Assembly (NCBI RefSeq): GCF_025369935.1
Contig: NZ_CP104467.1
Coordinates: 1,929,001 to 1,993,000 of the forward strand
Origin: Paenibacillus andongensis
GTDB lineage: Bacteria; Bacillota; Bacilli; Paenibacillales; NBRC-103111
Reading direction: 5' to 3'
DNA: 64,000 bases
Below are positions 1-7,796 of the stretch, piece by piece (within the stretch, counting starts at the first letter, position 1; each line of letters begins with the position of its first letter). The notes beneath the pieces are model-generated. The model worked only from the letters and a program-made list of their open reading frames with translations. It did not search any database and was not told the DNA's origin. Position numbers and translations under genes: made by a program.

Positions 1-651
1 GAAACGTTGCTGTTTCACCTGCATATTGGATTTCTTCACACAGATCAGATTTGTCCGCCGCTAGGGAAGCTGAAACAGGTTCGCGAGCAGTTAGGATTGC
101 GAACCGTGATGAATACCGTTGAGAAAGTCATAAATCCCGTACGTTCAATGAATATGATAATAGGCGTCAATCAGCGGAAAGCGATGGAATCTCTGATTCC
201 CATATCTATCCGATCTGGTTTTCAAAATGTGTATATTGTCAATGGGATTGAAGGATCCGAGGATCTGCCGATCTACCAGAACAGTACGATAAGGATCGTA
301 ACCCCCTGGGGAGATGAGTCGCGAGTGGTTGAACCGCAGAAATTTGGTTTTCTGAGTGAGCCCCTGCAGCCTTTAAGTAAAGATGATCAGGTTGCCATGG
401 TACGGCGCATTATTGCTGGAGAAGATTCAGAGGATTTGAAGCGAGAACGTGATCATGTCATTTTTAATACGGGACTTCGATTGATGTGGTTTGATAAAGT
501 GGGTAGTTATGAAGAAGGATTTCAATTAGCGGAATCGCTGCTGCAAAGAAAAGAAGCCAACAAAGTCATGCAGCGCTGGGTGGATCAGAGTCATCACTTT
601 ACGCTTCAAGATCATCCGAAAATCCGTGACTCCTCAGCCAAAATTGGATAA
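1..651 (+). CDS. TrpD-like (anthranilate phosphoribosyltransferase family) protein, 3' part only
   Basis: The reading frame is open from the first base, so the N-terminus lies outside the window; about 216 residues are visible. Near residue 34 it carries a RTVMNTVEKVINP stretch, and further on a VYIVNGIEG stretch. These match the RTxxNxxxPLxNP and VVHGxDGxDE regions of the glycosyltransferase family 3 / TrpD fold. The match is degenerate (VEKV replaces the usual GPL; EGSED replaces GLDE). This suggests a TrpD-like paralogue of the YbiB type rather than the tryptophan-pathway enzyme. No trp genes are near. The gene ends at a stop directly followed by a hairpin terminator. Substrate unknown. 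Confidence 0.7.
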   Translation, partial: ETLLFHLHIGFLHTDQICPPLGKLKQVREQLGLRTVMNTVEKVINPVRSMNMIIGVNQRKAMESLIPISIRSGFQNVYIVNGIEGSEDLPIYQNSTIRIVTPWGDESRVVEPQKFGFLSEPLQPLSKDDQVAMVRRIIAGEDSEDLKRERDHVIFNTGLRLMWFDKVGSYEEGFQLAESLLQRKEANKVMQRWVDQSHHFTLQDHPKIRDSSAKIG

Positions 652-700
652 AGGCTTTCCTGTGTGCTGGTTTGTATTCAGCTAGAGGAAGGCTTTTTTT
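650..700 (+). terminator. Intrinsic terminator of the TrpD-like gene
   Basis: The arms AAGGCTTTCCT and AGGAAGGCTTT form an 11-bp stem with two G-U pairs. It carries a further CTG/CAG pairing in the loop and a run of seven T. Confidence 0.75.
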
Positions 701-882
701 GTTTCCATCAACTAGAGGAATTAGAGGTAAGTTTCTAAATTATTGTGATCTTACCCACCCAAAGGAGGCCGATATTACGAATAGATATGAAGGACAACAA
801 CTTTCGGAGTTTGGTCCTGGTGAAATAGAAGAAGATGTGAATGAGACTCGTTCTGTAACACAAAATGCTAGGAGGAAACATC

Positions 883-1671
883 ATGAAAAAACAACTATTG
901 ACCCTCGTACTTGTTCCAGCCCTTATCTTTGGTGCTGTAACAATTCCTTTACCTAAAGAAGCTTCGGCCGCATCAACAGGTCAAATTATTAGCAGTGTCA
1001 GTCTTCGTCAAAGTGCAAATGAGAATTCTACGCGTATCCGGTACCTGAAGGAAGGCGAGAAAGTTACCATTCTGTCCAAAGTGAACAGTTGGTGGTATAA
1101 AGTAAAAGCTTCTGACGGCCGCGAGGGTTACATAAGCACAAGCGCCAAATACATACAAGCATCGGGTGTTACAGCGCCTGGGGATTCCGACTCGAATAGT
1201 GGTTCCGGTAGTAGTTCTGGAGCTTCAACAAGTGTAAATGTTCAAAAAATTATTGCAGCGGGTAAAAAGTATCTAGGCACGCCCTATGAATACGGATCAA
1301 GTCGTGATAATACAAGGACGTTTGATTGCTCTGATTTTGTCCGACAAGCTTTCTTGGACGGTATTGGAAAGAAGCTGCCAAGTGACTCTAGAAGCCAAGG
1401 GAATTATGTGAAATCTCTCGGGCATGCCAAAACAAATTGGCACGATCTGAAGGCTGGCGATCTCATGTTCTTCATGTCCTACAAAGGGACAAGCCAATCG
1501 AATTACAGCGGCATTAATAAGTCTACTCAGACCATCACACATGTGGCTATTTACTTAGGAAATGGACAAATCTTGTCGACATACTCCAAGGACAGCGGCG
1601 GTGTTCGGATTGATTCCATCGAGAATCGCCATTGGGAGTATCGTTTCTTATTTGGGGGCAGTGCGTTATAA
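883..1671 (+). CDS. Secreted SH3b - NlpC/P60 cell-wall endopeptidase
   Basis: 262 residues. A signal peptide (MKKQLLTLVLVPALIFGA, then a cleavable ASA around residue 30) precedes an SH3b domain (about 35-93). A Ser/Gly linker (about 100-120) and an NlpC/P60 domain (about 122-260) follow. The catalytic Cys is in TFDCSDFVRQAF, the His in ITHVAIYLGNG, and the third polar residue falls in the following strand. The family cleaves gamma-D-Glu-diaminopimelate peptide bonds of peptidoglycan outside the cell. The ATG at 883 is chosen because TAGGAGG (869-875) stands 7 bases before it; an upstream in-frame ATG at 865 has no ribosome site. Single gene with its own terminator; possible roles are wall turnover or germination. 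Confidence 0.9.
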   Translation: MKKQLLTLVLVPALIFGAVTIPLPKEASAASTGQIISSVSLRQSANENSTRIRYLKEGEKVTILSKVNSWWYKVKASDGREGYISTSAKYIQASGVTAPGDSDSNSGSGSSSGASTSVNVQKIIAAGKKYLGTPYEYGSSRDNTRTFDCSDFVRQAFLDGIGKKLPSDSRSQGNYVKSLGHAKTNWHDLKAGDLMFFMSYKGTSQSNYSGINKSTQTITHVAIYLGNGQILSTYSKDSGGVRIDSIENRHWEYRFLFGGSAL

Positions 1672-1681
1672 CTAGCCATTC

Positions 1682-1720
1682 AAAAAGGCAGACATCGAGA
1701 AATCGATGTCTGCCTTTTTT
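1682..1720 (+). terminator. Intrinsic terminator of the NlpC/P60 gene
   Basis: AAAAAGGCAGACATCGA and its complement enclose a short loop and are followed by six T. The stem is flanked by A- and T-runs, so it could stop transcription from either strand. Confidence 0.9.
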
Positions 1721-1729
1721 GCTACCACA

Positions 1730-1831
1730 TAAGAAAGTATAAGTTTTCGGTTCCCGAAAACCGCTTTCTTATTGGCGATAAAACCTACCTCTAAACGCGG
1801 TCGCTCATCCTTGAATGACCTCGATAGAGGT
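1730..1831. repeat. Two adjacent hairpins between convergent genes
   Basis: Positions 1730-1771 form a nested palindrome: TAAGAAAG/CTTTCTTA outside, and a perfect GTTTTCGG-TTC-CCGAAAAC inside. Positions 1787-1831 are bounded by ACCTCTA/TAGAGGT. They lie just beyond the stop of the minus-strand Nudix gene, so they could form part of its 3' end. The inner GTTTTC/GAAAAC stem resembles the hairpin repeats found before safA, recJ and mltG, but no Shine-Dalgarno sequence is attached. Confidence 0.5.
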
Positions 1832-1844
1832 TTTCTCATACTTT

Positions 1845-2354
1845 TTAAGTCTGCAGGGGATCTACTAAAGGGTTCCAGTGAATAGTAGGTTCACCTGTGT
1901 CCAGTTGAATGCCTGCCGAACCTACCCATGGGTGCTCAGTAAGGCCAACGCTGAAATAATGTTCAAGCAAACATCGAAAAATAAAAGGGATTGGGCGCTC
2001 CAGCACCTGATCTTTAGGAATCCAATGCAGATCCCCTTCGGGTGTAACGATTCGCGGATTCACATCTGTCGTTCCGATATAAAAAAATTGCTGGCGAATT
2101 TCTTGACCATTCAATCGAAGTAAAACATACTGCATGCGCAGCCCTTGGATTTCATCATGCTCAATGCCAGTCTCCTCCCACACTTCGCGCAAACAGGCTG
2201 CCCGCGGGTTATTCAATTCACTTGGCTCCAGGTGACCGCCAATAGCAGCCCATAAACCTGGTGATAGTGAACGCGTTAAGGAGCGTTTCATCATTAGTAA
2301 TTCATTCTGGCTGTTCCATAGGAGAGCCGTAGACATCATGCGTAATGTAATCAT
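1845..2354 (-). CDS. Nudix hydrolase
   Basis: 169 residues. Nudix enzymes hydrolyse nucleoside diphosphates linked to another group, using Mg2+ bound by the Nudix box. The box is visible: GGHLEPSE near residue 40, then REVWEETGI. The spacer between GX5E and REUXEEXGU is nine residues rather than the canonical seven, so the loop is slightly expanded. All catalytic Glu residues are present. Substrate cannot be read from the sequence. Start ATG at 2354 follows AAAGGGA. The gene converges on the NlpC/P60 gene and diverges from the pheB operon. Confidence 0.85.
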   Translation of the reverse strand: MITLRMMSTALLWNSQNELLMMKRSLTRSLSPGLWAAIGGHLEPSELNNPRAACLREVWEETGIEHDEIQGLRMQYVLLRLNGQEIRQQFFYIGTTDVNPRIVTPEGDLHWIPKDQVLERPIPFIFRCLLEHYFSVGLTEHPWVGSAGIQLDTGEPTIHWNPLVDPLQT

Positions 2355-2445
2355 GGAGGCGATCCCTTTCTAATCTAGTACTATCAGCTTATCATAGTGA
2401 AGTTAGGTGCTGCAAAAGATGAAAGAATAAGATGTGAATTGCCTA

Positions 2446-2474
2446 TTGCTTCAATCCGTATGATTCGATATAAT
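2446..2474 (+). promoter_or_regulatory. SigA-type promoter of the pheB-hom-thrB-pheA operon
   Basis: TTGCTT (2446-2451), 17-bp spacer, TATAAT (2469-2474). Transcription would begin near 2481, inside the palindrome annotated next. Confidence 0.7.
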
Positions 2475-2477
2475 GTC

Positions 2478-2489
2478 CTCTATAGAGGA
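2478..2489. promoter_or_regulatory. 12-bp perfect palindrome at the transcription start (operator candidate)
   Basis: CCTCTATAGAGG begins four bases after the -10 box. A perfect palindrome over a start site is a common repressor site, but no known operator was recognised. Confidence 0.35.
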
Positions 2490-2521
2490 ACATTGGTCTT
2501 TCCAGAGAGGACGGCGGTAAA

Positions 2522-3004
2522 GTGCCGGAAAGCAAAGAGTTTTTACAAACGATCAAGCACACCGGTCCTGAGAGGTACTACTTAGTCCGGGAAGATATAT
2601 TGCCAGAAGGAGTACTCAAGACAGCTCAGGCTAAGGAATTGCTTGCACGGGGAGAAGTGAAGACGATTCACGATGCCGTTGAACAAGTCGGGCTCAGCCG
2701 CAGCGCGTTCTATAAGTATAAGGATGGTATTCACCCTCTTAGCAAACTGGAACGAGAGCGCATTATCACAATATCCATGGATTTGGAGCATCGGTCCGGG
2801 ATTCTGTCTCGTGTACTTGCTCTCATTGCTAATTTGGATGGGAATGTATTAACGATACATCAGACAATTCCTCTGCAGGGTATGGCGAATGTCGTCATTT
2901 CGGTAGAGACCTCCTCCATGGGGGAAGAGATTCGTCAATTGCTTAATCGACTTCAAGCGCAAGACGGGGTCAAGCGTGCCATGGTCATCGGTCAGGGCAG
3001 TTAA
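2522..3004 (+). CDS. pheB: ACT domain-containing protein PheB
   Basis: 160 residues, close to B. subtilis PheB (about 147). The N-terminal half (about 1-75) contains a helix-turn-helix-like stretch, TIHDAVEQVGLSRSAFYKYK. The C-terminal half (about 80-155) is an ACT amino-acid-binding domain (ITISMDLEHRSGILSRVLAL). The family is thought to be regulatory; an enzymatic role is not established. The GTG start at 2522 gives the expected N-terminus and follows a purine-rich GAGAGGACGG. First gene of the operon that continues with hom, thrB and pheA, in keeping with a link to aromatic or aspartate-family amino acids. Confidence 0.85.
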   Translation: MPESKEFLQTIKHTGPERYYLVREDILPEGVLKTAQAKELLARGEVKTIHDAVEQVGLSRSAFYKYKDGIHPLSKLERERIITISMDLEHRSGILSRVLALIANLDGNVLTIHQTIPLQGMANVVISVETSSMGEEIRQLLNRLQAQDGVKRAMVIGQGS

Positions 3005-3035
3005 AATAGATAAATATATTCAGGAGGTAACATAC

Positions 3036-4322
3036 ATGAAACCCATTAAGGTTGGTTTGCTCGGATTAGGTACAGTAGGAACTGGTGTAGTCCGCATTAT
3101 CGAAGGACATCAAGAGGATTTACAGCGTCAAACAGGCTCGTCCATTGAAATTTCAAAAATTTTGGTACAAGATAAATCAAAGCTTCGCAACATCTCCGTG
3201 GATGCAGATAAACTGACTGAACAAGTATGGGACGTTATCGGTGATAGTGAAATTGATGTTGTCGTTGAAGTTATGGGCGGAGTTGCTGCAACCAAAGAGC
3301 ATATTTTAACTGCGCTAGGCAATGGCAAACACATCGTAACTGCGAATAAGGATCTTATGGCCATGCATGGCGCTGAAATCTTGGCAAAAGCAGCTGAACA
3401 CGGCTGCGATGTATTTTACGAAGCTAGTGTTGCCGGCGGTATTCCGATCATTCGCGCACTCGTAGAGGGCTTCTCCTCGGACCGTATTACGAAGATTATG
3501 GGTATCGTGAACGGTACAACCAATTACATTTTGACTAAAATGAGTCAAGAAGGCGCTGCTTATGCCGATGTTTTGAAAGAAGCACAGGATCTTGGCTACG
3601 CAGAAGCAGACCCGACATCTGATGTTGAGGGGTTGGATGCAGCTCGTAAAATGACCATCTTATCAACACTTGGCTTCCACGCAAATGTCGCTCTGAGTGA
3701 TGTTGAAGCGAAAGGCATTTCGAAAGTATCCAAAGAAGATATTCTATATGGCAAAAAATTAGGCTACGAAGTGAAATTGCTTGGAATTGCTGAAAATCAT
3801 GATGGTCATATCTCTGTGAGTGTACAGCCTACTATGGTGAAAAACTCGCATCCGCTTGCTTCCGTTAATGGTGTATTTAATGCAGTGTATGTAACAGGTG
3901 AAGCAGTGGGCGAAACGATGTTCTACGGTGCTGGAGCAGGCGAGCTGCCTACAGCAACTTCTGTCGTAGCAGATTTGGTTGCCGTTGTGCGCAACTTAAG
4001 GCTGGGCGTGAATGGACGTACGGTGCTAGCGCCATACAAAGAAATGAAGCTGAAGACGGACGCACAGATTGCTTCCAAAAACTTTATTCTTCTGCATGTT
4101 GAAGATAAAGCAGGTGTACTTGCACAAATTACGCAAATTTTCGCTCAGCACGAAGTTAGTTTGGAGTCTGTGTTCCAGCATCCGAACCAGACCAATCCGA
4201 AGGCTGAAATTATTATTATCACACATGATGCGAACCAAGCCAGTATGAAAAATGTGCTGAGACAATTCGAATCTATGGATGTTATTCACGCCATCAAAAG
4301 CGTCTATCGCGTAGAAGGCTAA
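3036..4322 (+). CDS. hom: Homoserine dehydrogenase
   Basis: 428 residues, normal for the monofunctional Gram-positive enzyme. It reduces aspartate semialdehyde to homoserine with NAD(P)H, the branch to threonine and methionine. The nucleotide-binding GLGTVGTGVV lies at the N-terminus. The active-site region HIVTANKDLMA is near residue 105 and the family signature around GIVNGTTNYILTKM near residue 155. A C-terminal ACT domain (about 350-428) fits threonine feedback. The ATG at 3036 has AGGAGG 9 bases before it; an in-frame ATG 60 bases upstream overlaps pheB and is less likely. Confidence 0.95.
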   Translation: MKPIKVGLLGLGTVGTGVVRIIEGHQEDLQRQTGSSIEISKILVQDKSKLRNISVDADKLTEQVWDVIGDSEIDVVVEVMGGVAATKEHILTALGNGKHIVTANKDLMAMHGAEILAKAAEHGCDVFYEASVAGGIPIIRALVEGFSSDRITKIMGIVNGTTNYILTKMSQEGAAYADVLKEAQDLGYAEADPTSDVEGLDAARKMTILSTLGFHANVALSDVEAKGISKVSKEDILYGKKLGYEVKLLGIAENHDGHISVSVQPTMVKNSHPLASVNGVFNAVYVTGEAVGETMFYGAGAGELPTATSVVADLVAVVRNLRLGVNGRTVLAPYKEMKLKTDAQIASKNFILLHVEDKAGVLAQITQIFAQHEVSLESVFQHPNQTNPKAEIIIITHDANQASMKNVLRQFESMDVIHAIKSVYRVEG

Positions 4323-4349
4323 ATTATTGAAAAGAGGCGCAATTTCGAA

Positions 4350-5327
4350 ATGAGTTATAAGGCAGTGAAAAAGGTAAGAGTGAAAGTGCCGGCAAGCACG
4401 GCAAACTTAGGTCCTGGCTTTGACTCACTGGGGATGGCCTTGAACTTATATGCTTGGATTGACATGGCGATTTCGAATGAAACGACGATTCACTTAATCG
4501 GCGATCAGATGAACGGAATTCCAACGGACAAGTCCAATTTAATTTATAAAGTCGCGCAGATGGTGTTTGAACAGGCGGGCGTATCTCACCCTGAGCTGGC
4601 CATTTCCATGTACAGCGATATTCCACTCACACGCGGTCTGGGGAGCAGCGCGTCAGCCATTGTTGGTGCGCTAGCCGGCGCCAATGCCCTAATCGGGAAC
4701 AAGCTCACACAGTATGAGCTGTTCCAAATCGCGAGCCGTTTGGAGAAGCACCCGGACAATGTCGGGGCCAGCTTGTTCGGCGGGATCGTGGTTGCGTTCT
4801 GGGACGGAGAGAAAGCCGAATCTATACGAATTGAGCCGGACGCGAATTTGGAAGTGCTGGTGGCTATACCAGCGTTCCAGCTTGCTACAGAGAAGGCGAG
4901 AAGTGTCATGCCGAAGCAAGTACCCATGAAGGATGCGGTGTTCAACCTCAGCCATTCATCTTTGCTTGTTGCCGCGCTAAGCACAGGCAACCTGGGAATG
5001 ATCCGTCATGCCATGAAGGACGCGCTGCATCAGCCTTACCGTGCAGAACTCATTCCGGGCATGAAGACGTTGCTTGAGCAAGCGGAGAATCATGGTGCGC
5101 TCGGGGTTGCACTCAGCGGAGCTGGACCGACGATGCTTGCGCTAGTGGATGCACGAAGCGGCCAGAAAGAGGAGCTGGAGGCATTCCTGAAGGGTACGCT
5201 TGCTAAGGAAGGGATTGAGGCGGAGACGCTTTGGTTAAAGCCGAGCGGAGAAGGCGTGGCGACCGTTCTGTTACAAGAAGGTGACGGGGATCTGTTATCC
5301 CTCGTTGAAGGGGAGGTTCTTGCATGA
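4350..5327 (+). CDS. thrB: Homoserine kinase
   Basis: 325 residues. A GHMP kinase that phosphorylates homoserine with ATP in threonine synthesis. Motif 1 is VPASTANLGPGFDSLG at the N-terminus. The phosphate loop PLTRGLGSSASA is near residue 92 and the C-terminal GHMP motif GVALSGAGPTM near residue 250. The stop overlaps the pheA start by four bases (ATGA), so the two are probably translationally coupled. The middle and 3' half are noticeably richer in G+C than pheB. No threonine synthase gene (thrC) is in this cluster. Confidence 0.95.
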   Translation: MSYKAVKKVRVKVPASTANLGPGFDSLGMALNLYAWIDMAISNETTIHLIGDQMNGIPTDKSNLIYKVAQMVFEQAGVSHPELAISMYSDIPLTRGLGSSASAIVGALAGANALIGNKLTQYELFQIASRLEKHPDNVGASLFGGIVVAFWDGEKAESIRIEPDANLEVLVAIPAFQLATEKARSVMPKQVPMKDAVFNLSHSSLLVAALSTGNLGMIRHAMKDALHQPYRAELIPGMKTLLEQAENHGALGVALSGAGPTMLALVDARSGQKEELEAFLKGTLAKEGIEAETLWLKPSGEGVATVLLQEGDGDLLSLVEGEVLA

Positions 5328-6187
5328 AGCGGGTTGCCATCTTAGGACCAAGTACCTTTTCGGAAGAAGCCACCCGTCATTTTTTGGGTGAAGATTTTAC
5401 TTACGTTTCATACAAGCTAATTTCAGAAGTGTTCAATGCAACAGCGTCAGGCGAAACGGAATTAGGAGTCATTCCCATTGAAAATACGCTTGAAGGTTCT
5501 GTTCATTTACATGTCGACTGGCTTGTTCATGAGGTTGATCTGCCCATTCGGGCAGAATGGGTTTTTCCCATTGATATGAATCTCATCGGGTATCCGAACC
5601 CTGACGGACAAACGGAAGCTTCGAACCCCTACGGACATATTCGCAAGGTGCTATCTCATCAAGTCGTCCCTGCACAGTGCAGTAGATTTATGAAGCAGTA
5701 TTTGAGCGAAGCAGAGTTTGAGCAAATAAGCACCACGGCAGAGGGAGTACGTATTGTATCGACGCTGCAGGACCCTACCGTGGCTGCTATCGGAACGGCT
5801 ATTGCATCTACAAATTATGGTGTTCCTATGCTGCAAAGAGAAATACAGGATCATAAAGACAACATGACCCGGTTTCTGCTTGTTGGTACCGAAGCGTCAG
5901 AGCTGAAGTCCTCGGAAAACATGAAAACAACCATTCTTGTCACGCTGCCAGAAGATTACCCGGGTGCGCTTCATCAGGTGCTCTCTGCCTTCGCTTGGCG
6001 CAGAATAAATCTTTCGAAGATTGAATCCAAGCCGACAAAGAAGAAACTTGGTAATTATTATTTCTATATCGATATTGTTGGTTCCCTGGATTCCGTTCTC
6101 CTGCCATCTGCCATTCAGGAGATTGAAGCGATTGGCTGTCAGGTACGAATTTTGGGTTGCTATCCGAGTTATTCATACACGAGTTAA
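5324..6187 (+). CDS. pheA: Prephenate dehydratase
   Basis: 287 residues, the monofunctional type. It converts prephenate to phenylpyruvate. The catalytic domain (about 1-185) begins VAILGPSTFSEEA and ends with the TRF motif in DNMTRFLLVG. A C-terminal regulatory ACT domain (about 200-280) has the ESKPTKKKLGNYYFYID phenylalanine-binding region, so feedback by phenylalanine is expected. Last gene of the operon; a terminator follows within 15 bases. Confidence 0.95.
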   Translation: MKRVAILGPSTFSEEATRHFLGEDFTYVSYKLISEVFNATASGETELGVIPIENTLEGSVHLHVDWLVHEVDLPIRAEWVFPIDMNLIGYPNPDGQTEASNPYGHIRKVLSHQVVPAQCSRFMKQYLSEAEFEQISTTAEGVRIVSTLQDPTVAAIGTAIASTNYGVPMLQREIQDHKDNMTRFLLVGTEASELKSSENMKTTILVTLPEDYPGALHQVLSAFAWRRINLSKIESKPTKKKLGNYYFYIDIVGSLDSVLLPSAIQEIEAIGCQVRILGCYPSYSYTS

Positions 6188-6196
6188 TACCGTTCT

Positions 6197-6229
6197 TCCC
6201 TTGCGTTCATTACGCGAGGGATTTTTTTT
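6197..6229 (+). terminator. Terminator of the pheB-pheA operon
   Basis: TCCCTTGCG and CGCGAGGGA arms enclose a short loop and are followed by eight T. Confidence 0.85.
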
Positions 6230-6290
6230 GTCCAAAAGGGGCAAAAGCCTAGGAACCTGCATAAACTGTAATATCATTGTGACTAAGCGA

Positions 6291-6409
6291 ATGCTTACGA
6301 AGCAAGTTTTCTTGCGAGAACTCGAGATTGTGCTTACCAAGCAAGTTTTCTAACGAATACTCGAGTCTATGCTTACGAAGCAAGTTTTCTAACGAAAACT
6401 CTAAGGAGG
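6291..6409 (+). repeat. Three tandem 39-bp hairpin repeats ending in the safA ribosome-binding site
   Basis: Copies begin at 6291, 6330 and 6369 (exact 39-bp period), each with the theme ATGCTTACGAAGCAAGTTTT, a short loop and a GAAAACT-type arm. Copy 3 has a perfect AGTTTTC-TAAC-GAAAACT-like stem-loop. It runs directly into CTAAGGAGG (6401-6409), the Shine-Dalgarno sequence of the next gene. Related units lie before ruvB, recJ and mltG. Confidence 0.85.
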
Positions 6410-6416
6410 TATGGTG

Positions 6417-7724
6417 TTGAAAATCCACATTGTCAAAAAGGGCGATACCCTGTACGAGCTTGCGAAAAAATATCAAACCACGTTGGACGAAGTGATCGCA
6501 CTTAATCCGCAAATTGAACAACCGGACCATCTTGACATCGGGATGAAGGTGAAAATACCCTCCAAACCGAAACCAGTAGGTCCACCTGCTTCAGATTACG
6601 TTTATAAACACGTTGTGGAGCAAGGGGATAGCTTATGGAAACTGGGTAAGGCTTGGGATGTACCCCTTCAAGAGATGATTAAGGCGAATCCTCAACTGAA
6701 GAATCCTAATGTCCTAATGACGGGAGAAATTGTTTATGTGCCCAAGATGCATCATGAACATGTAGGAGTTACGCCTTTATCGGTGACTAAGCCATCGACA
6801 GTACCATTTGCTCAAGTCCCATCAGCTCAGCAGTGGCCTGTTGCAGATTCACATCAGCAACCATTTATGCCCATTGCAGAAGAACCGATAAGTCAAACGC
6901 CGCCTGCGCCATTTGTAGAATCAATGCCGCAGGCTGAGGAACCGTTTGTACCTTCGCCTATGACCTCTGTACCAGTCATTCCAGCACCTGAAGTTGGGGT
7001 TATAGGTCTCCAAACACCCTACGAGCAGCAAGCGGTCCATCCCTTCAAGCAGTTTCACATTAAAGCGACTGAGGTATTTGCCTATCCAGGTTCCGAGCAA
7101 CAGGAGGTACCAGAATATCCGGCTTTTTCACCGTATCAGCAGTCTCCATATGAGCAATTTCCGTATCATGCAGAGCCAACCTCCTATCCAATGAGTCAAG
7201 ATGGTTGTGGCTGCGGTGGCCAATCGATGATGGAACACCCATGGACGACATTCCCGGCGGGTTATCCAACCGGAACAGTAGAAAGTCCGTGGGATGGTTA
7301 TCAGCATGGCTTCCCTACAGTTCCTGGGTTATTTCCACCAGCATCTCCTTATGACATGCAGCATACTGCACATAATCCGTATGACTTCCAGCAGGCGCAG
7401 GCTCCCTTTGAGATGCATCATACTGGGCATAATCCATATGATCCTTATGGGATTCCTTATGCTGGAGCTCATTATCAAGCTCCATATGAGTCACCTATTA
7501 TGCCACAAGTCCACACGCATGAGCTTGCGGAAGAGACAGATACAGAAGAAGTTGTTGAAATTGACATCCGTTCCGATAAAAAAGCAGATAGGTCAAGCAG
7601 CGGCAGTTCTTCAAAAAAAGTGAAATTGTCAGGTACAGGAGCACTCAACGCTTTCTTGAAACGGCAGCAGAGAGCTTCTGAAAAGCGGGACGCCAAGCAA
7701 AACGCACCTTGGATTAACTTCTGA
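6417..7724 (+). CDS. safA: LysM-repeat spore coat/morphogenetic protein, SafA-like
   Basis: 435 residues. Two LysM domains (about 2-48 and 66-112) bind peptidoglycan or cortex. After residue 120 comes a low-complexity Pro/Gln/Tyr/His-rich tail with a Cys cluster (DGCGCGG). The tail also has repeated HNPYD units, typical of coat-associated proteins. B. subtilis SafA has one LysM and organises the inner coat; the second LysM here differs. The TTG at 6417 is preferred: GGAGG (6405-6409) is 7 bases upstream and the resulting MKIHIVKKGDTL matches the SafA N-terminus. The ATG at 6411 and GTG at 6414 stand too close to the ribosome site. The place after pheA fits the SafA neighbourhood. SafA identity is likely, not certain. 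Confidence 0.8.
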   Translation: MKIHIVKKGDTLYELAKKYQTTLDEVIALNPQIEQPDHLDIGMKVKIPSKPKPVGPPASDYVYKHVVEQGDSLWKLGKAWDVPLQEMIKANPQLKNPNVLMTGEIVYVPKMHHEHVGVTPLSVTKPSTVPFAQVPSAQQWPVADSHQQPFMPIAEEPISQTPPAPFVESMPQAEEPFVPSPMTSVPVIPAPEVGVIGLQTPYEQQAVHPFKQFHIKATEVFAYPGSEQQEVPEYPAFSPYQQSPYEQFPYHAEPTSYPMSQDGCGCGGQSMMEHPWTTFPAGYPTGTVESPWDGYQHGFPTVPGLFPPASPYDMQHTAHNPYDFQQAQAPFEMHHTGHNPYDPYGIPYAGAHYQAPYESPIMPQVHTHELAEETDTEEVVEIDIRSDKKADRSSSGSSSKKVKLSGTGALNAFLKRQQRASEKRDAKQNAPWINF

Positions 7725-7732
7725 AAATGAAC

Positions 7733-7777
7733 AAGAAGCCTCCTAAACCACAGGATTTGTGGAATAGGAGGCTTCTT
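7733..7777. terminator. Bidirectional terminator between safA and the ECF sigma gene
   Basis: AAGAAGCCTCCTA pairs perfectly with TAGGAGGCTTCTT; a second CCACA/TGTGG stem lies inside. Confidence 0.85.
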
Positions 7778-7796
7778 AGTTTCGTTATGCTATGGA

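Noticed and set aside
672..956. 94-residue frame ahead of the NlpC/P60 gene as a normal CDS
   Set aside because: Its first codon lies in the terminator of the preceding gene and its 3' third is out of frame over a well-supported gene. Only the internal ATT possibility is kept as a low-interest finding.
6291..6409. CRISPR array
   Set aside because: Three 39-bp units with no unique spacers, and no cas genes nearby. The units are contiguous hairpins.
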